Below, piece after piece: positions 1 through 7,830 of a DNA stretch of 64,000 nt. Position 1 is the first letter of the stretch. Each line of letters begins with the position of its first letter. The position numbers and the translations under genes were made by a program. Source of the stretch: a beta proteobacterium AAP51 (GTDB lineage Bacteria > Pseudomonadota > Gammaproteobacteria > Burkholderiales > Burkholderiaceae_C); the NCBI GenBank assembly GCA_001295905.1, contig LJHT01000085.1, forward strand, positions 1 to 64,000, given 5' to 3'. Below the pieces are notes generated by a model. The model did not search any database and was not told the DNA's origin. It worked only from the letters and a program-made list of their open reading frames with translations.

Positions 1-711
1 CAGCGAGCCCGCCGGCGCGCCGCCCCACAGCTTGCGCAGGCGGTCGAGCTCAGCGTCGTACAGGCCGTTGATGCGCGCCACCTCGGCCTGCTGCGTGGCG
101 GCGGCCGCGCGCTGGGCCTCGACCGCGGCCTCGTTGGCATCGATCTGCGCACGCAGCTTGGGCGGCAGCTGCCGGCCTTCGTAGAACTCGGCCTCGTCCT
201 TCAGCGGCTTGCGCTGGGCGGCCAGGTCGCGCAGGCGTATCTCGGTGGCCTTCATCGCCAGGCGCACGGTGTCCAGCGCGGCCTCGCGGGCACGCAGGTG
301 CGCGGCTTCGTTGGGAAACCGCGCCACCAGGTTGCGGTCGCGGCGCACGGCATCCGCCGCGGCGGCCTTGGCTTCCTTCTCGGCACGTTCACGCGCCTCT
401 TTCTCGGCGCGCTCTTCGGCGGTGAGCGTGGGCGGTATCACGGTGCGCAGGGAACCGTCGCGGTTCAGCACCTGCTGTTCCTTGGCCGAGCACTCGGCGA
501 TGGGCCGGTCGGCCGTGAGGCGCCGGCCGCGGTCGTCGATGCAGGTGTAGATGCCGCCCACCACGCGCGGCGGCGCCTGCGCCAGCGCTTCGGCCGCCAG
601 GCCGGCCAGCGTGCAGGCCAAAACCACCAGCCTGCCCCAGGGCAGGTCGGCGGGCGAGGCAACACGCAAGGCAAGGCGCAGAGGCAGGGCCCGGGCCCAC
701 GAACGCGGCAT
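1..711 (-). CDS. DUF4124 domain-containing protein, 3' end outside window
   Basis: The reading frame begins at ATG 709-711, directly after the pyrE stop (TGA then ATG with no gap), and stays open to the window edge, so 237 codons are visible and the C-terminus is missing. The N-terminus has a basic start and a hydrophobic stretch ending near AEALAQA, a likely signal peptide. A DUF4124-type segment follows (GGIYTCIDDRGRRLTADRPI, then ECSAKEQ). The rest is a long charged helical region with many Glu, Lys and Ala, probably coiled coil (around residues 100-210). DUF4124 proteins are small periplasmic proteins of unknown function in Proteobacteria. Co-transcription with pyrE is likely from the zero-base junction. 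No function can be assigned beyond envelope location. Confidence 0.75.
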   Translation of the reverse strand, partial: MPRSWARALPLRLALRVASPADLPWGRLVVLACTLAGLAAEALAQAPPRVVGGIYTCIDDRGRRLTADRPIAECSAKEQQVLNRDGSLRTVIPPTLTAEERAEKEARERAEKEAKAAAADAVRRDRNLVARFPNEAAHLRAREAALDTVRLAMKATEIRLRDLAAQRKPLKDEAEFYEGRQLPPKLRAQIDANEAAVEAQRAAAATQQAEVARINGLYDAELDRLRKLWGGAPAGSL

Positions 712-1413
712 TCAGACTCCGTATCGGTCTCGGTAAGCCCGCACCGCGGCGGTATGGGCGCTCAGCTGGGTATCGGCCGTGCCGTGCAGATACTGAAGCA
801 AGTCTTCCAGGGTCGCAATCGCCGCCACGCCCAGTTTCAATTCCGTCTGCACGTACTGCACCGCGCTCCAGGGCACTTCCTGCCCGGCTTCGCCCGTGGC
901 GCGCTCCTGGCGGTCCAGGGCAATGGCCACGCCCACGGGCTGGGCACCGGCCGCGCTGATCATCGCGATGGACTCACGCACCGAGGTGCCCGCAGAAATC
1001 ACGTCGTCGATGATGAGCACACGCCCGGCCACCGGCGCCCCGACCAGCGTGCCGCCTTCGCCGTGCGCCTTGGCTTCCTTGCGGTTGTAGGCAAAGGGCA
1101 CGTTGCGGCCCTGGCGGGCCAGTTCCACCGAGACCGCAGCCGCCAGGGTGATGCCCTTGTAGGCCGGGCCGAAGATCATGTCGAACTCAAGCCCTGCGGC
1201 CTGGGAGGCCAGCAGGCGGCGTGCATAGAATTCCGCCAGGCGGCCGAGCTTGGCGCCGTCGTCGAACAAGCCGGCGTTGAAGAAATAAGGCGAAAGCCGC
1301 CCGGCCTTGGTCTTGAACTCCCCGAAGCGCAACACGCCCGCCTTCACCGCAAAGGCCACGAACTCCTGCGCCAGCGGGGCATCGGCGGCACTGCTCGCGT
1401 TCAGCATGGTCAT
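712..1413 (-). CDS. pyrE: Orotate phosphoribosyltransferase
   Basis: Transfers orotate to PRPP to form orotidine 5'-phosphate in de novo pyrimidine synthesis. The 233-residue protein has the PRPP-binding loop VLIIDDVISAGTS near residue 130, the segment FGPAYKGI near residue 75 and FNAGLFDDGAKL near residue 42, all typical of PyrE. Length is normal for the family. Two starts are possible, ATG 1411-1413 (MTMLNAS) and ATG 1405-1407; the longer is given. It is divergent from the exonuclease III gene 15 bp away, the usual pyrE/xth neighbourhood in Burkholderiales, and is followed with no spacer by the DUF4124 gene. Confidence 0.95.
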   Translation of the reverse strand: MTMLNASSAADAPLAQEFVAFAVKAGVLRFGEFKTKAGRLSPYFFNAGLFDDGAKLGRLAEFYARRLLASQAAGLEFDMIFGPAYKGITLAAAVSVELARQGRNVPFAYNRKEAKAHGEGGTLVGAPVAGRVLIIDDVISAGTSVRESIAMISAAGAQPVGVAIALDRQERATGEAGQEVPWSAVQYVQTELKLGVAAIATLEDLLQYLHGTADTQLSAHTAAVRAYRDRYGV

Positions 1414-1428
1414 CAAAAGGAGTGGAGT

Positions 1429-2217
1429 TTGGGTTTGCGAATCATCACGTTGAACGTGAATGGCATCCGTTCGGCCGCCAACAAGGGCCTGCAGGCCTGG
1501 GCGGAAAGTGCGGGCGCCGATTGTATCGGCGTGCAGGAGCTCAAGGCCCATGCGGCCGACATCGCCGGCCGGCTCGACCACCTGGCCGGCATGCCCGGCT
1601 TCTTCCACTGCGCCGAGAAGAAGGGCTATTCCGGCGTCGGCCTGTACCTGAAGAAGGCGCCGAGCGCCGTCATCACCGGCTTCGGCAGCCCCGAGTTCGA
1701 TGCCGAAGGCCGCTGGGTGGAAGCGCGCTACGACACGGCCCGCCGCAAGCTCTCGCTCATCAGCTGCTACTTCCCCAGTGGCAGCAGCAGCGAAGAACGC
1801 CAGCAGGCCAAGTTCCGTTTCCTGGCCCTGATCTACCCCCACCTGCTGAAGCTGAAGCAGGAGCGCGAGTTCATCCTGATGGGCGACGTGAACATCGCTC
1901 ACCACGCCATCGACCTGAAGAACTGGAAGGGCAACCAGAAGAACAGCGGCTTCCTGCCCGAAGAGCGCGAGTGGATGACGAAGCTGCTCGGCGAAGGCGG
2001 CCTGGTGGACGTGTTCCGCACCCTGAACACGCAACCCGAGCAGTACACCTGGTGGAGCAACCGCGGCCAGGCCTGGGCCAAGAACGTGGGCTGGCGCATC
2101 GATTACCACCTGGCCACGCCCGGCCTGGCCTCGAAGGCACGCGCCGAAAGCATCTATACCGCGCAGCGCTTCAGCGACCACGCGCCCCTCGTCATCGACT
2201 ACGACTTCAAGCTCTGA
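1429..2217 (+). CDS. xth: Exodeoxyribonuclease III (AP endonuclease)
   Basis: Cleaves DNA 5' to abasic sites and degrades 3' ends in base excision repair. The protein starts LRIITLNVNGIRSA and shows the EEP-family landmarks in order: metal-binding Glu in GVQELKA, GYSGVGLY, GDVNIAHHAIDLKNWK with catalytic Asp/Asn, WWSNRGQAWAKNVGWRIDY, and terminal SDHAPLVIDY. It is about 262 residues, normal for XthA. No ATG lies near the N-terminus. Two TTG codons are in frame at 1429 and 1435. AAGGAG at 1417-1422 sits six bases before 1429 and GGAG at 1424-1427 sits seven before 1435, so both are supported; the first is used here. The gene is divergent from pyrE. Confidence 0.93.
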   Translation: MGLRIITLNVNGIRSAANKGLQAWAESAGADCIGVQELKAHAADIAGRLDHLAGMPGFFHCAEKKGYSGVGLYLKKAPSAVITGFGSPEFDAEGRWVEARYDTARRKLSLISCYFPSGSSSEERQQAKFRFLALIYPHLLKLKQEREFILMGDVNIAHHAIDLKNWKGNQKNSGFLPEEREWMTKLLGEGGLVDVFRTLNTQPEQYTWWSNRGQAWAKNVGWRIDYHLATPGLASKARAESIYTAQRFSDHAPLVIDYDFKL

Positions 2218-2221
2218 TCCC

Positions 2222-3106
2222 ATGCAAGGCGACACCGGCAGCCTGCACACCCCCGACGGCCTGACGCTGCACCTGCGCCGCTGGCCGGCCGCTGCCAACG
2301 CGGGCGCCGCCCGCGGCACGGTGCAGATCGTGCACGGCCTGGGCGAACACCTGGGCCGCTACGAAGCGCTGGCGCAGCGGCTGAACGCCGCCGGCTGGCA
2401 CGTGGCCGGCCACGACCAGCGCGGCCATGGCCGCAGCACCGGCCCGCGTGGCGACGTGGGCCAGCCGCAGGCGCTGCTCAGCGACCTTTCGGCGGTGATG
2501 GACCACCTGCGCGGCGCGGGCCGACACATCCTGCTGGGCCACAGCATGGGCGGGCTGATCGCCGCACGCTTCGTCGCCGAGAACCTGGTGCCCAACGCGC
2601 GCCGCTGGGCGCGCGAGGTCGACGGCCTGGTGCTCTCGTCCCCCGCGCTGCACCTGGGCCTGAGCCTGCCCCAGCGCGCGCTGCTGCGGCTGCTGAAGCC
2701 GCTGATGCCGGCGCTGCGCGTGGGCAACGGCCTGCAGCCGGCGTGGATCAGCCGCAGCGCCGAAGTCGTGCGCGCCTACACGGCCGACCCCCTGGTGCAC
2801 GACCGCATCACCCCGCGCCTGCTGCGCACCATGGTCGACGAAGGCCGGCTGGTGCAGCGCCGCGCGGCACGCTGGCGCACGCCCACGCTGCTGATGTGGG
2901 CCGGCGCCGACCTGTGCGTGCGCCCGGCCGGGGCCGCAGCCTTTGCGGCCAGCGCCCCGCGCGAGGTGCTGACGGCGCAGGCCTGGCCCGAGCTCTTCCA
3001 CGAGATCTTCAACGAGCCTGAGCGCGAGCAGGTCCTCACGCAGCTGCTGCAGTGGCTGCAGCGCGATCAGCGAGATCAACGAGATCAGCCGCCGGCACAG
3101 GCCTAA
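2222..3106 (+). CDS. Alpha/beta hydrolase, monoacylglycerol lipase-like (Hydrolase_4)
   Basis: A 294-residue serine hydrolase of the lysophospholipase/monoacylglycerol lipase type. Visible motifs are HGLGEHLGRYE near residue 39 (oxyanion region), GHDQRGHGRS near residue 61, nucleophile elbow GHSMGG near residue 103, the acid-bearing strand LLMWAGADLCV near residue 226, and catalytic His in LFHEIFNE near residue 262. These match the family pattern; the substrate, presumably an acylglycerol or lysophospholipid, is inferred. It starts five bases after the exonuclease III stop, so the two may share an mRNA. The C-terminus is QRDQRDQRDQ, encoded by a 9-bp tandem repeat that looks like local slippage. 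Confidence 0.85.
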   Translation: MQGDTGSLHTPDGLTLHLRRWPAAANAGAARGTVQIVHGLGEHLGRYEALAQRLNAAGWHVAGHDQRGHGRSTGPRGDVGQPQALLSDLSAVMDHLRGAGRHILLGHSMGGLIAARFVAENLVPNARRWAREVDGLVLSSPALHLGLSLPQRALLRLLKPLMPALRVGNGLQPAWISRSAEVVRAYTADPLVHDRITPRLLRTMVDEGRLVQRRAARWRTPTLLMWAGADLCVRPAGAAAFAASAPREVLTAQAWPELFHEIFNEPEREQVLTQLLQWLQRDQRDQRDQPPAQA

Positions 3107-3138
3107 ACTCGAAACTCCACCTGCCGCGGAGCCCGCCC

Positions 3139-4623
3139 ATGAACGCCCCCACCCGTGCCGAAGAAGCCACCGCACTGGCCGCACTGGCCCGCTTCAGCGA
3201 AGAAGCCTGGGACCAGCGCATCGTGCCGGCGATCACCGACTACATCGGCGTGCCCGCCAAGAGCCCGATGTTCGACGCCGACTGGGCGAAGAACGGTTTT
3301 GTGGACCGCGTCGTGCGCGACGCCGCGGCTTGGGTGGAAGGCCGCAAGCTGCCGGGCCTGAAGCTGGAGGTCATCCGCATCGAGGGCCGCACGCCGGTGA
3401 TCTTCTTCGAGGTGCCGGCCAGCGGCGGCACCGAAGGCCGCGCCGCCAGCGGCGACACCGTGCTGCTCTACGGCCACCTCGACAAGCAGCCCGAATTCAG
3501 CGGCTGGCGCAAGGACCTCGGCCCCTGGACGCCGAAGTACGAAAACGGCCTGCTCTACGGCCGCGGCGGCGCTGACGACGGTTATGCCGTCTACGCCGCC
3601 GTCACCGCGCTGGAAGCGCTGCAAGCCCAGGGCCTGCCGCACCCGCGCTGCGTGGGCCTGATCGAAAGCTGCGAAGAAAGCGGCAGCCATGATCTGCCGG
3701 CCTACATCGCGGCGCTGGGCAACCGCCTGGGCAACGTGAGCCTGGTCGTCTGCCTGGACAGCGGCGCCGGCAACTACGACCAGCTCTGGCTCACCACCAG
3801 CCTGCGCGGCATGGTCAGCGGCGTGCTGAAGGTGGAAATCCTCACCGAAGGCATCCACAGCGGCGACGCTTCCGGCCTGGTGCCCAGCAGCTTCCGCGTG
3901 CTGCGCCAGGTGCTCGACCGCCTGGAAGACAGCAAGACGGGCCGCCTGCTGCCCGAGAGCTTCCACTGCCAGCTGCCGGCCTCGCGCCTGGCGCAGGCGC
4001 AGGCCACGGCCGCCATCCTCGGCGATGAAGTGTGGAAACGCATGCCCTGGGCCTGCGGCGCGGACGGCGGCGCGGTGCTGCCCACCACCACCGACCCCGT
4101 GGAGGGCCTGCTCAACCGCACCTGGCGACCCACGCTCAGCGTCACGGGCGTGGACGGCTTCCCCGAGCTGAAGAACGCCGGCAACGTGCTGCGCCCCCAC
4201 ACCGCCTTCAAGCTGAGCCTGCGCCTGCCCCCGCTGGTGGACGGGCACGAGGCCAGCGTGGCGCTGAAGACGCTGCTGGAAGACAACGCGCCCTACAACG
4301 CCAAGGTCACCTTCCACCCCGACGGCCGCGCCGGCGCATTAGGCGCCACGGGCTGGAATGCGCCCGATCTGTCGCCGTGGCTGGAAGACGCGATGAACCG
4401 CGCCTCGCAGGCGCACTTCGGCGCGCCCGTGGGCTACATCGGCCAGGGCGGCACCATCCCGCTGATGAGCATGCTGCAGAAGGGCTTCCCGAAGGCACAG
4501 ATGATGGTCTGCGGCGTGCTCGGCCCCAAGAGCAACGCCCACGGCCCCAACGAGTTCCTGCACGTGCCCTACGGCAAGAAGCTCACGGCCTCGGTGGCGC
4601 AGGTCATCAGCGCCTGCCCTTGA
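3139..4623 (+). CDS. M20 family metallopeptidase
   Basis: A 494-residue dinuclear zinc peptidase of the M20/ArgE/DapE superfamily. Metal-ligand and catalytic motifs in order are LLYGHLDKQPEF (His and catalytic Asp), GRGGADDGYA (bridging Asp), IESCEESGS (general-base Glu and ligand Glu), VCLDSGAGN (ligand Asp) and terminal KSNAHGPNE (ligand His). The dimerisation domain is about residues 230-370. The length and CNDP-like motifs suggest a dipeptidase, but substrate cannot be read from sequence. ATG 3139 has GGAG seven bases upstream, and a TAAACT -10-like box at 3104-3109 overlaps the previous stop. A strong hairpin terminator follows. Confidence 0.88.
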   Translation: MNAPTRAEEATALAALARFSEEAWDQRIVPAITDYIGVPAKSPMFDADWAKNGFVDRVVRDAAAWVEGRKLPGLKLEVIRIEGRTPVIFFEVPASGGTEGRAASGDTVLLYGHLDKQPEFSGWRKDLGPWTPKYENGLLYGRGGADDGYAVYAAVTALEALQAQGLPHPRCVGLIESCEESGSHDLPAYIAALGNRLGNVSLVVCLDSGAGNYDQLWLTTSLRGMVSGVLKVEILTEGIHSGDASGLVPSSFRVLRQVLDRLEDSKTGRLLPESFHCQLPASRLAQAQATAAILGDEVWKRMPWACGADGGAVLPTTTDPVEGLLNRTWRPTLSVTGVDGFPELKNAGNVLRPHTAFKLSLRLPPLVDGHEASVALKTLLEDNAPYNAKVTFHPDGRAGALGATGWNAPDLSPWLEDAMNRASQAHFGAPVGYIGQGGTIPLMSMLQKGFPKAQMMVCGVLGPKSNAHGPNEFLHVPYGKKLTASVAQVISACP

Positions 4624-4673
4624 GGGGCCGGGCCGCGCACCAGCCCAGGTTCAGATCAAGGCCTGAGATCAAC

Positions 4674-4703
4674 GCCCCGCTGGCCTCAGGCCGCGGGGCT
4701 TTC
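4674..4703. terminator. Hairpin terminator between convergent genes
   Basis: GCCCCGC (4674-4680) pairs with GCGGGGC (4693-4699), and inside it GGCC pairs with GGCC around a TCA loop, giving an almost continuous stem with one bulged T, followed by TTTCT. It ends the M20 peptidase transcript and contains the stop codon of the converging ABC transporter gene, so it may act in both directions. Confidence 0.6.
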
Positions 4704-6578
4704 TGCTGGCGGCGCTTCGGGTGGGGCAGTTTCGGCATCTTCCAGCAGGAAGCCACCGCTCTGGTGCGCCCACAGCTTGGCGTAATGTCCCTGCTGCGCC
4801 AGCAGCTCGGCATGGCTGCCCTGCTCGACGATGCGGCCCTGCTCCAGGACGATCAGCCGGTCCATGCGTGCGATGGTGCTGAGACGGTGCGCGATGGCGA
4901 TCACCGTCTTGCCTTCCATCAGGCCCAGCAGCTGGGTCTGGATGGCCAGTTCCACCTCGCTGTCCAGCGCGCTGGTGGCTTCGTCCAGCACCAGGATGGG
5001 CGCGTCCTTCAGCACCACGCGCGCGATGGCAATGCGCTGGCGCTGCCCGCCGCTGAGCTTCACCCCGCGTTCGCCCACGTGGGCTTCGTAGCCGGTGCGG
5101 CCTTTCCAGTCCTGCAGCTGCAGGATGAACTCGTGGGCCTGCGCCTTCTTCGCGGCCGCGACGATCTCATCCATCGTCGCCCCGGGCCGCCCGTAGCCGA
5201 TGTTGGCCGCTATGCTCCGGTGCAGCAGCGAGGTGTCCTGCGTGACCATGCCGATGGCCGCGCGCAGGCTCTCCTGGCTGATGTCGCGCACGTCGTGGCC
5301 GTCGATGCGCAGGCTGCCGCTTTCCAGGTCGTGGAAGCGCAGCAGCAGGTTCACCAGCGTGCTCTTGCCGGCACCGCTGCGGCCGATGAGGCCCACACGT
5401 TCGCCAGGGCGGATGACGAGGTTCAGGTCGTCCAGCACCTTCTTGCCGTCGTTGCGGCCGTAGGTGAAGGTGATCTTCTCGAAGCGCACCTCGCCACCCT
5501 CGGGCGCGGGCTTCACCGCCAGTTCGCGCGCGGCCGGCGCGTCGTGCATGCCATGCGGCACGGCGATGGTTTCCATGCCTTCCTGCACCACGCCGATGTT
5601 CTCGAAGATGCCGGTCACTTCCCAGCTCACCCAGCCGGCCACGTTGGCGATGGTCCAGGCCAGCGGCAGCGCGGTGGCCACGGTGCCGGCGTCGATCTTC
5701 CCCTGCCCCCAGAGCATGATGCCGATGCCCGCGGTGCTGACCAGCAGCATCGCGTTCAGCGCCGACAACGTGGTCATGAAGGTGGTGATCAGCCGCATGT
5801 GCGCCTGGATGGCGCCGGTGTGCTCGTCGATCACTTCGCGCACGTAGGCGTCTTCGTCCCTGGCGCGGGCGAACAGCTTCACGGTGAGGATGTTGGTGTA
5901 GCTGTCGACCACGCGTCCCATCACCAGGCTGCGCAGCTCGCTGCTGGTCTTGGCCAGGTCGCGCATCTTCGGCACGAAGTGGCGCAGGAAGAACACATAG
6001 CCCGCGAACCACAGCGCCGTGGGCACGGCCAGGCGCCAGTCGGCCATGCCCATGAGCACCAGCGCGCTGAGGCCGTAGACCAGGATGTACCAGACGGCGC
6101 GGATGCTGCTCACCACGCAGTCGCGCAGCGCGTTGCTGGTCTGCATCACGCGGTTGGCAATGCGGCCGGCGAAGTCGTTCTGGAAGAAGGGCCAGCTCTG
6201 GCGCACCACGTGCCAGTGGCTTTGCCAGCGGATGAGGCTGGTGACGCCGGGCACCACGGCGTTGTTGCGCACCAGGCTGTCGAGCATCAGCGCGAAGGGC
6301 CGGCCCAGCAGGATGAGCAGCGCCATACCCACCAGCATGGGCGTGGCTTCGGCCAGCGCGGCGGCGCGGTCGGTGGCTTCCATCAGGCGCACCAGCTTGC
6401 CGATGAACACGGGGATCAGCGTGTCGATCAGCGCCACCAGCAGCCCGGTGCCGAACATGGCGCCGAACAGGCCCTTGGTCTGGCGCACGTAGTGCCAGTA
6501 GAAAGCCAGCAGCCCCGAAGGCGGGGCGGTGCCAGGCCGCGCAGTGGGCCGGATGCGGGTTTCGAAGAAGGCGAACAT
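4686..6578 (-). CDS. ABC transporter, fused permease and ATPase (exporter type)
   Basis: A 630-residue half-transporter. The N-terminal part (about residues 25-330) contains six probable membrane segments of an ABC exporter, and the C-terminal part is the nucleotide-binding domain. ATPase motifs are Walker A GLIGRSGAGKS, Q-loop VTQDTSLLHRS, signature KLSGGQRQR, Walker B ILVLDEATSALDS and H-loop IAHRLS. Such proteins act as dimers in the inner membrane. The family includes multidrug and lipid exporters (MsbA/MdlB-like), and the substrate is not evident. The start ATG 6576-6578 is the only methionine before the first membrane segment. It is divergent from a LysR-type gene 151 bp away, which might regulate it. 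The C-terminus is Pro/Ala/Glu-rich. Confidence 0.9.
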   Translation of the reverse strand: MFAFFETRIRPTARPGTAPPSGLLAFYWHYVRQTKGLFGAMFGTGLLVALIDTLIPVFIGKLVRLMEATDRAAALAEATPMLVGMALLILLGRPFALMLDSLVRNNAVVPGVTSLIRWQSHWHVVRQSWPFFQNDFAGRIANRVMQTSNALRDCVVSSIRAVWYILVYGLSALVLMGMADWRLAVPTALWFAGYVFFLRHFVPKMRDLAKTSSELRSLVMGRVVDSYTNILTVKLFARARDEDAYVREVIDEHTGAIQAHMRLITTFMTTLSALNAMLLVSTAGIGIMLWGQGKIDAGTVATALPLAWTIANVAGWVSWEVTGIFENIGVVQEGMETIAVPHGMHDAPAARELAVKPAPEGGEVRFEKITFTYGRNDGKKVLDDLNLVIRPGERVGLIGRSGAGKSTLVNLLLRFHDLESGSLRIDGHDVRDISQESLRAAIGMVTQDTSLLHRSIAANIGYGRPGATMDEIVAAAKKAQAHEFILQLQDWKGRTGYEAHVGERGVKLSGGQRQRIAIARVVLKDAPILVLDEATSALDSEVELAIQTQLLGLMEGKTVIAIAHRLSTIARMDRLIVLEQGRIVEQGSHAELLAQQGHYAKLWAHQSGGFLLEDAETAPPEAPPAESPAA

Positions 6579-6729
6579 GCAGGCGGGGGCACGCGGCGGC
6601 GAAGGGTGCCGGCCACGAAGCAGTGGTGCGGGGGATGGCAGCATTGTGTCAGTGGGCTTCCTGCGCTGCAGCGGTGCCGATAGCCTCGGCCCACGACCCC
6701 GAAGAACGCCCTCGAGGAAGAGAGACCCG

Positions 6730-7701
6730 ATGGACCAACTGCGCGCCATGCGCGTTTTCGCCCGCGTCGTCGACGACGGCAGCTTCGCCCAGGCGGCGCG
6801 TTCGCTGGACATGGCGCCGCCCGTGGTCACGCGGCTGGTGGCCGAGCTGGAACAGCACCTCGGCGCGCGCCTCCTGAACCGCACCACGCGGCGGCTCTCG
6901 CTCACCGAAGTGGGCGAGCAGTACCTCGAGCGCGTGCGCGGCATCCTGGCCGGCGTGGACGAAGCCGCCGAACTCGCCGCCGATGCAACCCGGCTGCCGC
7001 GCGGCCACCTGCGCCTGCTGTGCCCGCCGGCCGTGGCCGTGCACCAGTTGGCCAAGCACATGCCGCGCTTCCAGGCGCTGTACCCGCAGGTGACGCTGGA
7101 AGTGAGTTCGCCGGGCCCGGTGGAGACCATCGACGACAGCTACGACCTCACCATCTTCACCAGCCGCGAGATGCCCGATGGCGACTTCATCGCCCGCCGC
7201 CTGGCGCGCAGCGAGGTGGTGGTGTGCGCCTCGCCCGAGTACCTGGACCGGCGCGGCCGCCCGCAGCACCCGCTGGAACTCGGCGGGCACGAGGCGGTGA
7301 CGCCGCCCATCGTGGTGCAGCAGCGCGGGCTCGAGTTCTATGGCGGCGCGCTCGGCGGGCCGGTGCAGAAGGTGGCGGTGCCCATGCTGAACCGCCCAGC
7401 CCTGTCCACCACGCACATCGACACCATCTACGCCGCCGTGCTGGCAGGCCTGGGCATCGGCGGGCTGCCCAGCTTCGTCATCGAAGACGCGCTGCACGAA
7501 CACGCGCTGGAACGCGTGCTGCCCGAGTGGCGGCTGTTCGACATCACGCTGTGGGCCGGCATGCCCTCGCGGCGCTACCTGCCGGCACGCACACGGGTGC
7601 TGCTCGACTTCCTGCTGCAGGTCTTCGGCGGCGAAGACCGCGACCCTTGGCTCGCCGCAGCCGGCTGCGCCACGCCGCAGGCGCCTGAAGGCAGAATGTG
7701 A
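6730..7701 (+). CDS. LysR family transcriptional regulator
   Basis: A 323-residue LysR-type regulator. The N-terminus (MDQLRAMRVFARVVDDGSFA, then ARSLDMAPPVVTRLVAELEQ) is the winged helix-turn-helix, followed by the linker helix (ARLLNRTTRRLSLTEVGEQY) and an effector-binding domain from about residue 90. The local pattern resembles the CrgA/DhgA-like subgroup, with YDLTIFTSREMPDGDFIARRLA in the first half of the effector domain. The effector is unknown. It is divergent from the ABC exporter, a common arrangement for a regulator and its target, but control of that gene is inferred only. Confidence 0.9.
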   Translation: MDQLRAMRVFARVVDDGSFAQAARSLDMAPPVVTRLVAELEQHLGARLLNRTTRRLSLTEVGEQYLERVRGILAGVDEAAELAADATRLPRGHLRLLCPPAVAVHQLAKHMPRFQALYPQVTLEVSSPGPVETIDDSYDLTIFTSREMPDGDFIARRLARSEVVVCASPEYLDRRGRPQHPLELGGHEAVTPPIVVQQRGLEFYGGALGGPVQKVAVPMLNRPALSTTHIDTIYAAVLAGLGIGGLPSFVIEDALHEHALERVLPEWRLFDITLWAGMPSRRYLPARTRVLLDFLLQVFGGEDRDPWLAAAGCATPQAPEGRM

Positions 7702-7736
7702 CGAAGAGGTAACAGATAGACCCTACAGTTGATATC

Positions 7737-7787
7737 GTGAACTGAGCAGTTCACACTCCGGCCCTGGCAGTTCAAATCCGTACTGCC
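7737..7787. promoter_or_regulatory. Two inverted repeats upstream of the fasciclin gene
   Basis: A perfect inverted repeat GTGAACT-GAGC-AGTTCAC spans 7737-7754, and a second, GGCAGT-N10-ACTGCC, spans 7766-7787. Both lie 44-94 bp before the fasciclin start at 7831, in the only gap between it and the LysR gene. They could be operator sites or leader hairpins. No clear -35/-10 pair was recognised. Confidence 0.4.
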
Positions 7788-7830
7788 GCGCGGTGCTTCA
7801 CCGACCCCAACAAAACGCCGGAGAAACAAG

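Noticed and set aside
7700..7745. Extracytoplasmic sigma factor promoter before the fasciclin gene
   Set aside because: GGTAAC and CGTGA words are present, but their spacing (about 22 bp) is too long for this promoter type.
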